Assembly (NCBI GenBank): GCA_000012145.1
Contig: CP000053.1
Coordinates: forward strand, 992,001-1,056,000
Reading direction: 5' to 3'
Origin: Rickettsia felis URRWXCal2
GTDB taxonomy: Bacteria > Pseudomonadota > Alphaproteobacteria > Rickettsiales > Rickettsiaceae
DNA length: 64,000 nt
Shown here: one piece after another, positions 20,478 to 29,612 of the stretch
Layout of the letters: every line of letters begins with the position of its first letter
Position numbering within the stretch: the stretch's first letter is position 1
Notes under the pieces: generated by a model
The model's database searches: none
What the model was told of the DNA's origin: nothing
What the model saw: only the letters and a program-made list of their open reading frames with translations
Made by a program: the position numbers and the translations under genes

Positions 20478-21167
20478 ATGGAAGATATAAGCTCTTGGAA
20501 AGAAAAGTTTGAAATTTGTGTTTATAGTAAAAAATTACTCGATAAACTCGAATATTTAAATACTAAAGTAGAAAATCCTATAGATATCCTCGAAATCAAA
20601 AAAGGTATCTACTATGCACGTAAATATCACGGTTCTCAAATGCGTCAATCAGGCGATCCTTATTATTCGCACCCAATTGAGGTAGCAATTATGCTTGCTG
20701 AATTTGTAGCTGAAGAAGCACCTAAGCTTTATAACGTTATTATGCTGCAAGCTACTTTACTTCATGATACTATTGAAGACACCGAATTAACTGAAGAAGC
20801 AATTACCGAAATTTTTGGATCGGAAGTAGCAAAACACGTAGAAGGTCTAACTAGAATTAAATCTTACGGGAAGATAAGTAGCGGAGAAAGCCTAAACTTA
20901 CTAATTAAAGAGAAAAGATACAATACAGCATTAATAAAATTATTTGATCAAATTCATAATGTGCAAACTTTGGGAGTTAAATCACCTGAGAAAGCTAGAA
21001 AAATTATTGAAGAGACTTTAATAAATTTTCTTTTAGTCACTGCTAATATAAATTATAAACTAGAACGAGAATTTGCTGAATTATGCCTAAAAGTTTTTAA
21101 TATCGAACTTGAAAGACAAAAAACTTTTTCTAATAATAACTCTCTGCTTCCTCCTCTAACTTTATAA
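20478..21167 (+). CDS. SpoT-like (p)ppGpp hydrolase-domain protein
   Basis: The 229-residue protein carries only the HD hydrolase domain of RelA/SpoT. It shows ARKYHGSQMRQSGDPYYSHP (metal His), LLHDTIEDTEL (HD plus the ED pair) and IKLFDQIHNVQTL (the Asp/Asn that closes the site). The synthetase, TGS and ACT domains are absent. Multiple short SpoT fragments are a known oddity of Rickettsia. Catalytic residues are conserved, so alarmone hydrolysis is plausible. The 3' end overlaps the 3' end of the broken MFS gene by 38 bases on the opposite strand. Confidence 0.85.
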   Translation: MEDISSWKEKFEICVYSKKLLDKLEYLNTKVENPIDILEIKKGIYYARKYHGSQMRQSGDPYYSHPIEVAIMLAEFVAEEAPKLYNVIMLQATLLHDTIEDTELTEEAITEIFGSEVAKHVEGLTRIKSYGKISSGESLNLLIKEKRYNTALIKLFDQIHNVQTLGVKSPEKARKIIEETLINFLLVTANINYKLEREFAELCLKVFNIELERQKTFSNNNSLLPPLTL

Positions 21168-22440
21168 AATGATTTACTCCTAATGTATAACCAATTAGAA
21201 TTGGAATAATAAAGAATAATAATCCCCAGTGATTAAAATAATCTATCAAGTAAATTGTTCCAAAAGAAGAAACTGCAAACATTAAAGCTCTTGATAAAGC
21301 AAATATAAAACTGCCGCATGTAAAACGTTTTAATACCGGAAATCTTACATAAAACACTGCACCTGCCGGAAAAGTAGTAGGGGCAAATACTACAATAAAT
21401 AATTGGAATAAAAGTAATTCTATAGTATTTGAAATATTGTTTAGTAAGATAGGAGACATAATAGCTACAATAGAAAATATTATTAACCTTACCTTAAGGA
21501 CTTTTAAAGGATGTATTTTACAAACCAAATAAGTAACAATTATTGTACTTATTAATTCTGTACCACAAACAATAAAATTTTGATGAATTACTTGAGCGGC
21601 ACTGTAATTAAATGAGTTTTTTAGCATATTACCGCAATAAATATAAACAATATAAAACCATAACGGGGCTCCACAATGTATAAAAAAGAAAGCTATTGCC
21701 GTTGTTTTATTAATTTTTTCACTCCAAATAGGGCTTGATTTTAGCCTATTACTATCTATTCCCGCTTGTGCTACAGTTTTCTTTATTCGTCTTTTTGCAT
21801 CAATGAAATCCGGAGTCTCTCTAAGATTTGTCCTTGCAACAGCACCAACTATAGCAATAGCTGCTCCAAACCAAAATGCAATACGCCAATCAAGTCCAAA
21901 AGAAGTAACAAGTGTTCCTACCGCCAATGCTACGGTTGCACCTAAAGTTACAAAAACAACAAGCGAAGCCACTACTCAATAATGTTGAGGAATTTTTGTC
22001 ATTTCGGTTAGATAAAGCTCGGCACCTACTACCTCCCCCATAGAGGACATCCCCTGAGCGATGCGACACGCAGTTACTACAAAAGTTGCCGTAATACCAA
22101 TTTCGGCATAAGTTTTTAAATTAGTCATTATAAGACAACAAATCGACATTAAAAAAGTTGTAATAATGACCGTTGCCTTACGACCTATAGTATCTCCTAT
22201 CCAACCGAATATTAAAGCACCAATAGGTCTAAATACATATGTTGAACAATATGCAATGGCAGAATATAGAGAAGCAGCTCGTGCATCGGCTTCAGGAAAA
22301 AATAGCTCGTTAAGTAGTACCGCCATGTGTACATAAAGCATGAGATCAAAATATTCAAGAAACGTACCTATCGATAATAGCCCTATTGCTTCTTTTTGAT
22401 TACGGGCTAAACTCTTTTGCTCTTTTGCGTAACTTAACAT
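21130..22440 (-). pseudogene. MFS transporter of the ProP/metabolite-proton symporter type, interrupted by a nonsense codon
   Basis: The N-terminal segment (21976-22440) has the family start (EAIGLLSIGTFLEYFDLMLY, FGWIGDTIGRKATVI loop 2-3 motif, CRIAQGMSSMGEVVGAELYL). It stops at TGA 21976-21978. The same frame continues from 21975 to 21130 with the remaining helices (WRIAFWFGAAIAIVG, RTNLRETPDF and so on). One base change restores a protein of about 436 residues, the normal MFS length. ProP-like carriers are expanded in rickettsiae and import osmolytes or metabolites. This copy is presumably inactive. Confidence 0.85.
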
Positions 22441-22857
22441 GCTTTTTTACAGATTAGTTAAAATTAATAAAGAACTATCTTGTTTTATATAAAAATAAAA
22501 GTCAATTTAAAAAAATTAGATTTTATAGCATTACTAACTAAAGATAAATGTCGTAATGAGCTGAGCGACTGAAAGGAGCGTATCAATTTAAGAAAATAAT
22601 TAAAAAAAAATGCTAGTTTACAGAGTTTTTAACTAGATTACTTAGTCAATTACTTTGTAATTTCCTTGCAATGGTATTGATTTATTAAATAATCTATCTT
22701 TATTTAGCAATGCCAATAAATTTCTAATTTAATACTTGCAATTTATCTTATAATTACTTATATTCAGATTCGCTTAGATTAAAAAACACTAAGGCGTTTT
22801 ATATGTAATTAATTTTGATCCCCTTAAACTTTTTACATTAAAACGCCGTTGTTAGAG
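22441..22857. other. Intergenic region with a degraded repeat and a stem-loop
   Basis: 22548-22675 looks like a decayed family A palindrome (GTCGTAATGAGCTGAGCGAC at one end, TTCCTTGCAATGG at the other). 22791-22808 (AAGGCGTTTTATATGTAA) pairs with 22831-22850 (TTTTACATTAAAACGCCGTT) as a hairpin. No gene is supported. Confidence 0.5.
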
Positions 22858-22860
22858 GAT

Positions 22861-23009
22861 ATCGGTAAATAAATTTTAATTAGTAATTAAAGAGCTTTTT
22901 TAGCAAAAATTCATAAGATTTTTGAAGGAATATTATCAATATTTCAAAAAAATCTTATAATTTGTAGCAAAAAAGAATTAAATTATCGGTTAAAATTTAT
23001 TTACTGATG
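22861..23009. repeat. Long palindromic element, family E
   Basis: The outer arms TCGGTAAATAAATTTTAA and TTAAAATTTATTTACTGA and the inner arms CATAAGATTTTTGAAGG... and AAAAATCTTATAATTTG form one extended hairpin about 150 bases long. The core closely matches the element at 56015-56180. It ends 13 bases before tRNA-Gly. Confidence 0.8.
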
Positions 23010-23022
23010 CCCTCATATTTAA

Positions 23023-23097
23023 GCGGGTGTAGCTCAGGGGTAGAGTGCTACCTTGCCAAGGTCGAAGTCGAGGGTTCGAATCCCTTCACCCGCTCCA
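23023..23097 (+). tRNA. tRNA-Gly (GCC)
   Basis: GCGGGTG and CACCCGC form the acceptor stem. The D-arm is TAGCTCAGGGGTAGAG, the anticodon loop is TTGCCAA (GCC), the T-arm GGTTCGAATCC, and CCA is encoded at 23095-23097. Confidence 0.95.
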
Positions 23098-23112
23098 AAT
23101 ACTCATTCTTTG

Positions 23113-23385
23113 TTAGTCAAGATTTTTATATACCGCATCTCTTTTCCCTATTTTTATAACTAACACGGTAACCTCGTGATCTTTAATTTGACATATTAAT
23201 CTATAGTCTCTAACTCTATAACGCCATAATTTAATTATACCGACACTTTTGAGCTGTAGACCATGATTTCTAGGTGAAATAGATACATTTTTAATAAGAT
23301 ACTGATAAATAGCTTTCTTAACATCTTTTGTAAGTTTGCTAAATTCTTTATCAGCACTTTTGGTAAATTCAATCTTCCAAACCAT
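23113..23385 (-). CDS. RelE/StbE-family toxin
   Basis: The 90-residue protein has the RelE fold pattern: WKIEFTKSADKEFSKL, then LKSVGIIKLWRYRVRDYRLICQI and the C-terminal VLVIKIGKRDAVYKN. The basic residues and terminal Tyr fit a ribosome-dependent mRNA interferase of the StbE/RelE branch. The start overlaps the antitoxin gene by 17 bases, the usual arrangement for an antitoxin-first operon. Confidence 0.88.
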   Translation of the reverse strand: MVWKIEFTKSADKEFSKLTKDVKKAIYQYLIKNVSISPRNHGLQLKSVGIIKLWRYRVRDYRLICQIKDHEVTVLVIKIGKRDAVYKNLD

Positions 23386-23599
23386 ATTTTTTCTTAATAT
23401 CTTCTAATGAAATTACTTCTTCCCCTTTTTCTATACGAGACAAAGCAATTAACAAATCTGCTTTTTCTTCTATATAACTTTCTATTGCTTTACGTATAAT
23501 ATATCCTTTTGGTCTATCGATTTCCTTAGCAACATTAGAAAGTATAATATCTAGTTCATTAGAAATTCTAGTAGTTATAACTGTCATAAAAATAGCCAT
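23369..23599 (-). CDS. RelB/StbD-type antitoxin
   Basis: The 76-residue protein has a ribbon-helix-helix-like N-terminus (TVITTRISNELDIILSNVAK, PKGYIIRKAIESYIEE) and an acidic C-terminal tail (EEVISLEDIKKKYGLED) suited to wrap the toxin. ATG at residue 5 (MTVITT) may be the true start. Such antitoxins also repress their own promoter, which would lie in the region right of 23600. Confidence 0.87.
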   Translation of the reverse strand: MAIFMTVITTRISNELDIILSNVAKEIDRPKGYIIRKAIESYIEEKADLLIALSRIEKGEEVISLEDIKKKYGLED

Positions 23600-23727
23600 T
23601 TATCGGTTTTGTGATAACTTATAATAATATTAAATACATTTAAATACAATGCATTACCTTTGATTAACTTTATATTTTTATTTTACCCTTGCATAAAAGC
23701 GTTTAGCTAGCTATTTTTATTTTATTA

Positions 23728-23870
23728 GACTTCTTGCATAATGTAGCTAATAAGGATAAATTTGTAGGAAACACGGCACGCAGCACCCAACGTACAAAAA
23801 AGTACGTGAGGATATGAGTACCGGATTGACGTATACCTTTAGAAAGAGGTTATACAGGAAGACTATTGCA
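23728..23870. repeat. Rickettsial palindromic element upstream of yajC (degraded)
   Basis: The segment GACTTCTTGCATAATGTAGC ... GGAAACACGG ... GTACGTGAGGA ... GAGTACCGGATTGACG recurs, better preserved and in frame, at the start of murJ (27945-28092). Here it has indels and lies in the yajC leader. It reaches into an in-frame upstream ATG (23814) that I do not accept as the start. Confidence 0.8.
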
Positions 23871-23888
23871 ACAATTAGGAAATTACAT

Positions 23889-24317
23889 ATGTCAGCAAAT
23901 ACGCAAGATAATCAAGCAAATAATAACGACACTATAGAGATACAGGAAACTGAGGTAGTGCCTGTAGAAACAAATTCTTTACAATCGGGGTTAACAAGCT
24001 TAACACCGATGGTTTTAATTTTTGCCGTATTTTACTTCTTATTATTACGTCCGCAAGAAAAACGACGCAAAGAAAGAGAGAAATTAGTAAGTGAAGTTAA
24101 AAAAGGCGAAGAAGTTCTAACAAATAGCGGCATTTACGGTATTGTGACTAAAGTAAGTGAAAATGACAATAATATTGAAATCGAAATAGCTAAAGACGTA
24201 CGTATTAAAGCTTTAAAAAGTGCTATTGTTGATATAACAAGTCGTACAAAAGAAGTAGCAGTAAAAAAAGAAAATAACAAAAAAGATAAGAAGGTAAGCG
24301 GTGCAAAATCTTCCTAA
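23889..24317 (+). CDS. yajC: Preprotein translocase accessory subunit YajC
   Basis: YajC joins SecDF at the inner membrane. The protein has a short polar N-terminus, one membrane helix (LTPMVLIFAVFYFLLLRPQEKRRKERE, shown in part) and the family KLVSEVKKGEEVLTNSGIYG block. The frame is open to 23814, but those 25 codons derive from a palindromic repeat. The start MSANTQDNQ at 23889 gives 142 residues and a normal topology. The 3' end overlaps secD by 17 bases. Confidence 0.92.
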   Translation: MSANTQDNQANNNDTIEIQETEVVPVETNSLQSGLTSLTPMVLIFAVFYFLLLRPQEKRRKEREKLVSEVKKGEEVLTNSGIYGIVTKVSENDNNIEIEIAKDVRIKALKSAIVDITSRTKEVAVKKENNKKDKKVSGAKSS

Positions 24318-25857
24318 ATGGAAAATTTTTCTTTCAATTATATGTACGGTTTTTGCGGTTATTTGTGCCTTACCTAATTTCATGCAGGTAAATTCTAAGT
24401 TTCTGCCTCATGATTCAGTAAATCTAGGGCTTGACCTTAGAGGAGGAGCCCATTTATTACTCGATGTTGATTTTGACACCTACTTAAATGATTCAATGGA
24501 AAATCTTGCTGACACTTTACGCAAAAATTTTCGTGAGGATAAAATCGGCTATAAAAATCTGTTAGTTAGACAAAATAGCATTCAATTAGAAGTAAGATCG
24601 CCTGAGGAATTAAAGCCGTTAAAGAAAATAATTAACAAAATTGATCCGGAAATTATCGCTGAAGTAAACGAAAATAAAATAAAGCTTAGCTACAGCGAAT
24701 CTAGATTAAATGACTTACTTAATAAGGTAGTAGACCAATCTATTGAGATCGTTCGCATGAGAGTTGATAGTACCGGCACTAAAGAACCGACACTACAGAA
24801 GCAAGGCGATAAGCATATATTACTACAAGTTCCCGGCGAAGAAAATCCCTCTTACCTGAAGAATATATTAGGGAAAACTGCAAAGCTAACTTTTCATTTA
24901 GTTGATGAAAATGCCAATATTGAAGAAGCGGTAAAAGGACATGTTCCGGTAGGTTCAATGCTAGTTAAGGGAGATAGCGAAAGTCATAGGGAATATTATG
25001 TAGTTATAAAGAAAAAAGTTGTTTTGGGTGGAGATCAGCTTACAACCGCTTCAGCTTCTTTTGACCAAAATTCACAAGCGGTAGTTGCTTTTTCTTTCAA
25101 CAATTTAGGTAGTAAAATATTTGGTGAAATAACCAAAAATAATACCGGTAAACGCCTTGCTATAGTTTTAGATAATAAATTACTAAGTGCTCCAACGATA
25201 AACGGGGCAATTATGGGCGGAAGCGGTATAATAACAGGAAATTTTACCGTTGAGTCGGCAAATGAGCTTGCACTATTATTGCGAGCCGGTTCGCTCCCTG
25301 CCCCACTTAAAATTATTGAAGAGAGAAGTATAGGTCCAAGTTTAGGTGCTGATTCTATAGAGTCGGGCAAAAAGGCAGGACTTATAGGGTTTATAGCAGT
25401 TTGTATATTTATGGTTTGGTCTTACGGTGTACTTGGTTTATTTGCCAATATAGCTCTAAGCCTTGCATTGTTATATATTCTAGCTTTACTTTCACTTTTC
25501 CAAGCTACTTTAACTCTCCCGGGAATTGCAGGAATAATACTAACTATGGGTATGGCTGTTGATGCTAATGTATTGATTTACGAAAGAATTAAAGAGGAGC
25601 TGCATAAAGGAGTTTCTAATCTTTATGCTATTAGAACCGGTTTTGAATCTGCGTTTGCTACTATCCTTGATTCTAACCTAACTACTTTAATCGTTGCTTT
25701 TTTACTTTATATATTCGGAGTCGGGGCAATAAAAGGTTTTGCCGTTGCATTAACAATCGGGATTATATCTTCAATGTTTTCGGCGATTATCATTACTAAA
25801 TTGTTAATAGATATTTGGGTGAAATATTTTATACCTAAAAAATTAGGATTGGTGTAA
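24301..25857 (+). CDS. secD: Protein-export membrane protein SecD
   Basis: The 518-residue protein starts at GTG within the yajC coding end. It has an N-terminal membrane helix (residues 7-27), then the DLRGGAHLLLDVD signature, the large periplasmic P1 domain, and five C-terminal helices containing LTMGMAVDANVLIYERIKEE, the proton-conducting segment with conserved Asp. It uses the proton gradient to pull substrates through SecYEG. secF is not in the window. Confidence 0.96.
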   Translation: MQNLPKWKIFLSIICTVFAVICALPNFMQVNSKFLPHDSVNLGLDLRGGAHLLLDVDFDTYLNDSMENLADTLRKNFREDKIGYKNLLVRQNSIQLEVRSPEELKPLKKIINKIDPEIIAEVNENKIKLSYSESRLNDLLNKVVDQSIEIVRMRVDSTGTKEPTLQKQGDKHILLQVPGEENPSYLKNILGKTAKLTFHLVDENANIEEAVKGHVPVGSMLVKGDSESHREYYVVIKKKVVLGGDQLTTASASFDQNSQAVVAFSFNNLGSKIFGEITKNNTGKRLAIVLDNKLLSAPTINGAIMGGSGIITGNFTVESANELALLLRAGSLPAPLKIIEERSIGPSLGADSIESGKKAGLIGFIAVCIFMVWSYGVLGLFANIALSLALLYILALLSLFQATLTLPGIAGIILTMGMAVDANVLIYERIKEELHKGVSNLYAIRTGFESAFATILDSNLTTLIVAFLLYIFGVGAIKGFAVALTIGIISSMFSAIIITKLLIDIWVKYFIPKKLGLV

Positions 25858-25866
25858 GAGAAGCCA

Positions 25867-25970
25867 AGGTGTCATACCGTGGCTTGTCCACGGTATCCAG
25901 TAAAACAACTAAAAATATCAATAATATTGATATTTTTAACTAGACCCCGTGGACAAGCCACGGGGTGACA
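25867..25970. repeat. Palindromic repeat, family C (CCGTGGCTTG arms)
   Basis: GTGTCATACCGTGGCTTGTC with CCACGG is mirrored by CCCCGTGGACAAGCCACGGG. It lies between secD and sco1 and contains nested short palindromes in each arm. Confidence 0.85.
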
Positions 25971-26002
25971 ATGGTGGACAACGAAGAAATAGGTAATATA
26001 TT

Positions 26003-26620
26003 ATGAAAATGCAATCAAATGTTATAAAAATAATTATCGTAATTAGCTTATTAATAGGAGTAGGAGCATTATATTTGTTGTTATCTTTAAGAACGCCTGA
26101 AAAACCGCTTGCCGGTCAAGTTAATATCTATGAAGATAACGTAAAAATCGGCGGTGATTTTGAACTAATAGACCAAAATGGAGAGATATTTAATAGTGAT
26201 GAGTTGAAAGGCAATTTAAGCCTCATTTATTTTGGATTTACTAGTTGTCCTGATATATGCCCAACTTCTCTAAATAAAATGACGGAGATTGTAGAAATTT
26301 TAAATAAACATAAAATAGATATTCTACCTGTTTTTATCACTATTGACCCAAAACGTGATACTCCTATAGTACTTAAAGAATATCTAAAACATTTTCATCC
26401 GAAATTTATAGGTCTTACCGGTAACGAGCAGCAAATAAAAGGTGTAACCGATAAATTTAAAGTTTTCTATGCTCGTGTAAATGGTGATGATGACGACCCG
26501 AACTATATGCTTGATCATTCATCTTTTACCTATTTAATCGATGCAAACGGAAAATATCTGAAACATTTCTATTTAGATTCTTCACCTAAGGAAATTATGG
26601 AGTTTTTGAAAGGCAATTAA
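26003..26620 (+). CDS. SCO1/SenC-family copper chaperone
   Basis: The 205-residue protein has an N-terminal membrane anchor (residues 8-28) and a thioredoxin-like domain. The Cu ligands are present: Cys82 and Cys86 in [10 protein letters not shown] and His172 in [10 protein letters not shown]. It delivers copper to the CuA site of cytochrome c oxidase on the periplasmic face. The TAA overlaps the ATG of ccmD (TAATG), so a short respiratory-maturation operon sco1-ccmD-ccmE is likely. Confidence 0.92.
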   Translation: MKMQSNVIKIIIVISLLIGVGALYLLLSLRTPEKPLAGQVNIYEDNVKIGGDFELIDQNGEIFNSDELKGNLSLIYFGFTSCPDICPTSLNKMTEIVEILNKHKIDILPVFITIDPKRDTPIVLKEYLKHFHPKFIGLTGNEQQIKGVTDKFKVFYARVNGDDDDPNYMLDHSSFTYLIDANGKYLKHFYLDSSPKEIMEFLKGN

Positions 26621-26730
26621 TGAGTAACTATATATTAACTGCATATTTATTTACTTTTTTAGTTTTAGCAATATTACTAGGCTTAAGCTTCTTAAATTAC
26701 AAATTAGTTGAAAAATGCAAAAGAGAGTAA
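26620..26730 (+). CDS. ccmD: Haem exporter protein D (CcmD), 36-residue microprotein
   Basis: The ATG at 26620 overlaps the sco1 stop, and translation gives a 36-residue peptide [20 protein letters not shown] followed by [16 protein letters not shown]. It is one membrane helix with a cytosolic basic tail. That is the CcmD plan, and its location directly before ccmE with a 16-base overlap supports it. CcmD links CcmABC to the CcmE chaperone. Confidence 0.8.
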   Translation: MSNYILTAYLFTFLVLAILLGLSFLNYKLVEKCKRE

Positions 26731-27101
26731 GAAATAGATTAATAACAATAATTATTTGTTTCTGCTCTGCAGCTCTTGGAATTAGTATAGTACTTTACAA
26801 TTTAGAGAAAAATATAGTATTTTTTTTGCCGCCGTCAAAAATTAATGAAATAGAACAAGGCAAAGAGTTAAGAGTCGGCGGGCTTGTTAAAATAGACTCA
26901 ATAAATAAAATTGCTGCTGATAAGATAAGTTTTGTTATTACCGATAATATTAGGGATTTAGAAATATTATACCAAGGTGTACTCCCTGCTCTATTTCGTG
27001 AAGGACAAGGAATTATTGCCATAGGGCAATTATCGGACGGAAAATTTATAGCAAGACAATTACTTGCAAAGCATGATGAGAATTACAGACCTCCGAGTTA
27101 A
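26715..27101 (+). CDS. ccmE: Cytochrome c-type biogenesis haem chaperone CcmE
   Basis: The 128-residue protein has an N-terminal membrane anchor (residues 8-28), the OB-fold with [11 protein letters not shown] and SFVITDN, and the C-terminal haem-attachment motif KHDENYRPP with His120, which binds haem covalently before handing it to apocytochrome c. It starts at an ATG inside ccmD. Confidence 0.95.
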   Translation: MQKRVRNRLITIIICFCSAALGISIVLYNLEKNIVFFLPPSKINEIEQGKELRVGGLVKIDSINKIAADKISFVITDNIRDLEILYQGVLPALFREGQGIIAIGQLSDGKFIARQLLAKHDENYRPPS

Positions 27102-27110
27102 AGCACTCGG

Positions 27111-27210
27111 TGTCATACCGTGGCTTGACCACGGTATCCATAAAAACAACTTAAATTACAGGTTGTTTAAATATTTTTAACTGGATGCCGTGGTCAAGCC
27201 ACGGCATGAC
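27111..27210. repeat. Palindromic repeat, family C
   Basis: TGTCATACCGTGGCTTGACC is mirrored by GGTCAAGCCACGGCATGACA between ccmE and ppa. It ends 18 bases before the ppa start codon, so it occupies the ppa leader and could form a hairpin there. Confidence 0.85.
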
Positions 27211-27228
27211 AAAAACAAAATAAAAAAC

Positions 27229-27750
27229 ATGTTTATAGATAAAATCAAAGCAAAAGCAAATAATGACGAAATAAACGTAATTATCGAAATTCCGATGAAT
27301 ATCGGTCCAATCAAATACGAATTTGACAAAGAATCAGGAGCGGTTTTTGTTGATCGCTTTATGCAAACTACCATGAGCTATCCTTGTAATTACGGCTTTA
27401 TTCCTCATACTCTTTCAAATGACGGTGATCCGGTAGACGTACTTGTCGTAGCTCATCATCCGGTAGTGCCTGGGTCGGTTATAAAATGCCGAGCAGTCGG
27501 CGTATTGATGATGGAAGACGAATCGGGGCTTGATGAAAAAATAATCGCAGTACCGACTTCTAAACTCGATATTACTTTCGATCATATTAAAGAATTAGAT
27601 GATTTATGTGAAATGCTAAAGAAACGTATCGTGCATTTCTTTGAGCATTATAAAGATTTAGAAAAAGGTAAATGGGTTAAAGTTACCGGATGGGAAAATA
27701 AAGCAAAAGCAAACGCTTTAATCAATGAAGGAATAGATAGGGCTAGCTAG
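27229..27750 (+). CDS. ppa: Inorganic pyrophosphatase
   Basis: The enzyme hydrolyses pyrophosphate in the cytosol. The family blocks are VIIEIPMNIGPIKYEFDKES, YPCNYGFIPHTL and the metal-binding DGDPVDVLVV with its acidic residues; the DLEKGKWVKVTGW segment is also present. An in-frame upstream start at 27190 exists, but those 13 codons are palindromic-repeat sequence. The ATG at 27229 (MFIDKIKAKAN) gives a 173-residue chain of normal length. Confidence 0.96.
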   Translation: MFIDKIKAKANNDEINVIIEIPMNIGPIKYEFDKESGAVFVDRFMQTTMSYPCNYGFIPHTLSNDGDPVDVLVVAHHPVVPGSVIKCRAVGVLMMEDESGLDEKIIAVPTSKLDITFDHIKELDDLCEMLKKRIVHFFEHYKDLEKGKWVKVTGWENKAKANALINEGIDRAS

Positions 27751-27774
27751 GACAAGAATTCATGGCTTTCAAGT

Positions 27775-27836
27775 CGTCATTGCGAGCAGCTGTAGGCTGC
27801 GTGGCAATCTTGTCAAGTATCCTGAGATTGCGTACG
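27775..27836. repeat. Half of a family A palindromic repeat
   Basis: The left arm CGTCATTGCGAGCAGC and the inner GCAATCTTG / GAGATTGC are present, but the right arm has lost its match. It is a decaying copy after ppa. Confidence 0.6.
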
Positions 27837-27941
27837 TACATAATTTTCAATTTTTCCGTAGCTCAGACGATAAAACCAATTCGCATAAGCAATATATCCT
27901 TACAATAACGTATCTATAAAAACAGTAATATTAATAAAACA

Positions 27942-29612
27942 GTGACCGACTTCTTGTATAACGTAGCTAATAAAGAGGAATTTGAAAGAAACACGGAAGC
28001 ACATGCCACCGCAGCGTACACTTTAGTACGTGAGGATGCGAGTACCGGATTGACGCACAAATTACCTTTAGAAGCAAGTTATGCAGGAAGTCGATTATTT
28101 CGTTCAGGGGTCGTAGTAGCTTTTTTCACATTAATTTCTCGCATATTCGGGCTTGTGCGTGAACAATTTATCGCATCATTATTTGGTTCTACCCCTATGG
28201 GTGATAGTATTAATGTTGCTTTTAAACTACCGAATCTATTTAGAAGAATTTTTGCAGAAGGAGCATTATCAAGCGTATTCATTCCTATTTATAATGAAAA
28301 AATGCTTATTTCTAAGAAAGCCGCTAATAATTTTTCAGGCGAGGTTTTTACCCTTCTACTTCTGACATTAATAGTAATAATAGCATTAATGCAAATCTTC
28401 ATGCCACAATTAATGCTGTTTATTGCACCTGGATTTCACGGTAAAAAAGAAAAATTTGAGCTTACGGTATTTTTATGCCGAATTACAATACCTTATTTAA
28501 TATTTGTTTCATTAACGGCTCTACTTGGCGGAATATTAAACTCTGTAAAAAAATTCGCTGCATTTGCTTTTTCACCGGTTATTTTAAGTGTATGCGTAAT
28601 AATTTTTACTTTAACATTTGATAATTATATAGAGTCTACTATCTCAATTAGCTTATCTTTAATAATTGCCGGAATATTACAAGTTTCTTTTATGTTTGTC
28701 TGTGTGAAAAGAGCGGATTTAAACTTTCCGATAATTTTTAACCCAAGCGATCCCGATGTAAAAAAGCTTTTGATTAATATGGGACCGGCAACCATTAGCT
28801 CCGGCGTACAACAATTAAATCTTTTCATATCTCAATCTATTGCTAGCTTTATTGAAGGTGCTATTTCTATATTATCTTATGCCGACCGGATATATCAATT
28901 TCCTTTATCGATAATAGGTACTAGCTTCTCTACTATATTGCTACCTGAACTGTCAAAAATCTATAAATCAAATGATATAGTAGCTGCAAAAAAAATACAG
29001 AATAACGCTATTAGAATGGGACTATTGTTATCATTGCCTGCAACATTTGGTATTATAATTCTATCTCATCCGATTATTAATATAATTTATGAAAGGGGAG
29101 TATTCACGAGCCAAGATACTACAAATACAGCCGAGGCTATTTCTGCATTTGCACTCGGACTTCCTGCTTTTATTTTGGCAAAAATTTTAACTCCTATTTT
29201 TTATGCTAACGGAGATACTAAAACACCGCTCAAAATAACCTTATTTTCAATAATAATTAATACCGGTATGAATCTATTATTAATGGATTCATTGAAACAT
29301 ATTGGTATTGCAGTTGGTACATCTATTGCAGCTTGGTATAATCTAGGTTTATTATATAGCTATACTACAAAACAAAATAAGCTACATATAGAAGCAGGTA
29401 TAAAGCTTTTCTGTGGTAAAATTTTGTTATGCTGCATAATAATGTCTATCATCATTGCTTTAATAAAATATTATTATTTAGAATATTTTTATTCGGAATA
29501 TTTATTGATTAAAGTTTGCATGCTAGGGGGTACAATTGCAGTTGGAATGGGAGCATTTTTCGGCACGGCATATTTATTAAAAGTGGTAAATTATGATAAT
29601 AACAAGAAATAA
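27942..29612 (+). CDS. murJ: Lipid II flippase MurJ with a palindromic-element N-terminus
   Basis: MurJ flips lipid II across the inner membrane. From residue 52 the protein is a standard MurJ: LFRSGVVVAFFTLISRIFGL, VREQFIASLFG, NLFRRIFAEGALSSVFIP and about 14 membrane helices. Residues 1-51 are instead encoded by an inserted rickettsial palindromic element (NKEEFERNTEA, VREDASTGLTHKLPLEASYA). The open frame starts at GTG 27942 and there is no ATG between the element and LFRSG, so the element seems to supply the start. The total is 556 residues. The 3' end overlaps traX by 20 bases. Confidence 0.93.
   Translation: MTDFLYNVANKEEFERNTEAHATAAYTLVREDASTGLTHKLPLEASYAGSRLFRSGVVVAFFTLISRIFGLVREQFIASLFGSTPMGDSINVAFKLPNLFRRIFAEGALSSVFIPIYNEKMLISKKAANNFSGEVFTLLLLTLIVIIALMQIFMPQLMLFIAPGFHGKKEKFELTVFLCRITIPYLIFVSLTALLGGILNSVKKFAAFAFSPVILSVCVIIFTLTFDNYIESTISISLSLIIAGILQVSFMFVCVKRADLNFPIIFNPSDPDVKKLLINMGPATISSGVQQLNLFISQSIASFIEGAISILSYADRIYQFPLSIIGTSFSTILLPELSKIYKSNDIVAAKKIQNNAIRMGLLLSLPATFGIIILSHPIINIIYERGVFTSQDTTNTAEAISAFALGLPAFILAKILTPIFYANGDTKTPLKITLFSIIINTGMNLLLMDSLKHIGIAVGTSIAAWYNLGLLYSYTTKQNKLHIEAGIKLFCGKILLCCIIMSIIIALIKYYYLEYFYSEYLLIKVCMLGGTIAVGMGAFFGTAYLLKVVNYDNNKK
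27945..28092. repeat. Rickettsial palindromic element inside the murJ frame
   Basis: GACTTCTTGTATAACGTAGC ... GAAACACGGA ... GTACGTGAGGATGCGAGTAC ... GAAGCAAGTTATGCAGGAAG matches the element upstream of yajC. In murJ it stays open over its full length and encodes about 49 residues. Confidence 0.8.

Noticed and set aside
21976..21978. TGA in the MFS gene as recoded Sec or Trp
   Set aside because: No SECIS-like hairpin was noticed, Rickettsia use the standard code at TGA, and the family has no Cys or Trp need there that I know of.
23814..23888. Upstream ATG start for yajC
   Set aside because: The extra 25 codons are remnant palindromic element; the downstream ATG gives normal YajC topology.
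27190..27228. Upstream start for ppa
   Set aside because: The codons come from a family C palindrome; the ATG at 27229 matches the family start.
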